From: an uncultured Lachnobacterium sp.
Lineage (GTDB): Bacteria; Bacillota; Clostridia; Lachnospirales; Lachnospiraceae
Reading direction: 5' to 3'
Length of the DNA: 13,922 nucleotides
Assembly (NCBI GenBank): GCA_900548765.1
Contig: URLU01000041.1
Span: 1-13,922 of the forward strand
The position numbers were made by a program, and so were the translations under genes. The notes below the pieces were generated by a model, which was not told the origin of the DNA, searched no databases, and worked only from the letters and a program-made list of their open reading frames with translations. How positions within the stretch are numbered: the stretch's first letter is position 1; every line of letters begins with the position of its first letter. Shown here piece by piece: positions 12,691-13,922 of the stretch.

Positions 12691-13922
12691 TTATCCTTTT
12701 AGTATAGTTATGAAATTGTTCTCTGTCAAACCTTGCAGCTCCAGATTAAGCTTTATTATGGTCTTTAAATCCCTGACAAGTCTTGGAGAGATTATTTCGC
12801 CTGGTACTAGCAGAGGGATTCCCGGTGGATAGAGGTTTATGAAGCTGGCTGACACCTGAGCTGCTGCCTCCTCCAGGGGAACCTGCAGGACCTGCCATCT
12901 ATTTTCAGTTTTGACTTCATATGAGCCTTGAGCTTTGTGTGCTCCTTCAGTTCCATATCTGCATTGGGTTTTATATGCATCCTCGGCTTCAAATATTTCA
13001 AGGCGTCTCTCGTTAGGATGGTATATTTCGGCATTCACAATATGCTTACTACATCTTCCTGCTTTGATAGGCTGGCTCCTCTCCCTATCACTTTTTAAAG
13101 ATTCACATTCATGCACATTTACAGCTGCACTTATGCCCTGGTCTATATCAATGAGTGCTGCTGCCAGCCTGTCAAAGCCTTCCTCTGTATCCATTACACT
13201 CGACAATGCAACCGCATAATTTCCTGCTGCCATCTCGATTTGTATATGGTATTTCTGCAAGAGTATATCCCACATATCCTGACCGCTCATGCCAGCCCTG
13301 TCTGTAAATATTATTATCTTGCTTCTGTCAAAGTCAAAGGCATCGTCTGCTTTTATGTCAGCCTTGGTTAAAACCTTTAGATACTTAAGTCCTGATACCT
13401 TTTCATAAAAGGAATCAAGATTACGCTGTAAGCCGCCAAACAGCTTATCTTTCTGCTCCGCCACCATATCAATACATCTTTCTATCCCCGCCATCAGCAC
13501 ATAGGACGGCGAGCTGGTCTCATATATATCCAGATACCTCTCTACAGCCTCCGGCTTCACCCGGTCACTACAGATATGAAGCAGGGCTGTCTGGGTGTAG
13601 GCCGGAAGTGTCTTGTGGACACTTTCTATTACTATATCTGCCCCCTGCTTTATGACATTTTCCGGCATGCCATATCCAAAACCAAAATGGGCACCATGGG
13701 CCGAGTCCACTATGAGCGCCATCCCCTTTGCGTGGGCAAGCTCTGCTATTTGTGCTATGTCAGAGCTTATGCCGTCATAGGTCGGGGATGTGATTATCAC
13801 TGCACTGGCATCCACTGTCTCCTCTATGGCTTTTTGCACAGCTTCTACACTGATCTGCCCCTGAATCCCCATGTCCGTGATAACCGGATACACATATGTG
13901 GGAATCAGTTCATTCAGGTACA
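12691..13922 (-). CDS. Orn/Lys/Arg decarboxylase family protein (YaaO/SpeA type), N-terminus outside window
   Basis: The frame is open to the right edge, so the first part of the major domain is missing; about 409 residues are visible. This is a PLP-dependent fold-type I decarboxylase of the YaaO/SpeA group, which makes polyamine precursors such as agmatine or cadaverine. Visible motifs are ITSPTYDGISSDI, the PLP-ring contact DSAHGAHFGFG, and the PLP-binding Lys in ESVHKTLPAYTQ (AAG at 13614-13612). Near the end, INLYPPGIPLLVPGE is the hallmark of the C-terminal domain. A hydrophilic insert just before it carries a 36-bp imperfect duplication. yaaO also stands upstream of the tmk-holB genes in B. 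subtilis. Substrate choice (Arg, Lys or Orn) cannot be read from the sequence. Confidence 0.9.
   Translation of the reverse strand, partial: YLNELIPTYVYPVITDMGIQGQISVEAVQKAIEETVDASAVIITSPTYDGISSDIAQIAELAHAKGMALIVDSAHGAHFGFGYGMPENVIKQGADIVIESVHKTLPAYTQTALLHICSDRVKPEAVERYLDIYETSSPSYVLMAGIERCIDMVAEQKDKLFGGLQRNLDSFYEKVSGLKYLKVLTKADIKADDAFDFDRSKIIIFTDRAGMSGQDMWDILLQKYHIQIEMAAGNYAVALSSVMDTEEGFDRLAAALIDIDQGISAAVNVHECESLKSDRERSQPIKAGRCSKHIVNAEIYHPNERRLEIFEAEDAYKTQCRYGTEGAHKAQGSYEVKTENRWQVLQVPLEEAAAQVSASFINLYPPGIPLLVPGEIISPRLVRDLKTIIKLNLELQGLTENNFITILKG
12907..12978 (-). repeat. Imperfect 36-bp tandem duplication in the decarboxylase gene
   Basis: Two adjacent 36-bp units encode AYKTQCRYGTEG and AHKAQGSYEVKT, sharing A-x-K-x-Q and a Tyr at the same position; DNA identity is roughly 60-65% by eye. 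It lies in a poorly conserved hydrophilic insert. Confidence 0.5.

Overview
The window looks like chromosomal DNA of an anaerobic Bacillota of the Lachnospiraceae type (Roseburia / Agathobacter / Eubacterium rectale group). This is inferred from the moderately AT-rich composition, strong AGGAGG-type ribosome binding sites, the rpsF-ssb-rpsR operon, a DUF951 gene, a PSP1/RicT gene with a long Asn/Arg-rich tail, and a holB neighbourhood arranged as in Bacillus subtilis. All genes but one lie on the minus strand. Both end genes run off the window.

Layout in window coordinates; minus-strand transcription runs from right to left. (1) 1-2170: a two-gene surface unit, a lipoprotein followed by a secreted repeat protein cut by the left edge. 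A near-consensus promoter lies in front, with a perfect 13-bp palindrome over its -35 box. (2) 2259-3703: an Rpn / PD-(D/E)XK 'transposase-like' nuclease gene with its own terminator. It lies between two direct copies (about 92% identical by eye) of a ~90-bp intergenic repeat, each copy carrying its own inverted repeats. This is the most unusual structure here. (3) 3704-4916: rpsF-ssb-rpsR with promoter, leader hairpin and terminator. (4) 4932-5956: a DUF951 protein and a SIR2-family deacylase, separated by a nested inverted repeat. (5) 6008-7813: the only plus-strand gene, an exported DUF885 zinc-metallopeptidase-like protein. It is divergent from sir2 by a few tens of bases and overlaps the 3' end of rsmI. 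(6) 7792-13922: a compact, probably co-transcribed set in the order Orn/Lys/Arg decarboxylase - guanylate-kinase-like protein - YaaR - HolB (delta') - RicT - TrmN6-like - RsmI. It matches the B. subtilis yaaO-tmk-yaaQ-yaaR-holB-yaaT-yabA-yabB-yazA-yabC block, but a guanylate-kinase-like gene stands where tmk is, and yaaQ, yabA and yazA are absent.

Functionally, the right half is a housekeeping cluster (clamp loader, mRNA-processing cofactor, tRNA and 16S rRNA methylation, nucleotide kinase-like protein), the middle is ribosomal protein and SSB production, and the left third is accessory. I did not find a clear new multi-gene system. The best leads are the repeat-bounded rpn cassette, the small repeat placed directly behind two terminators, and the palindrome-controlled surface operon.
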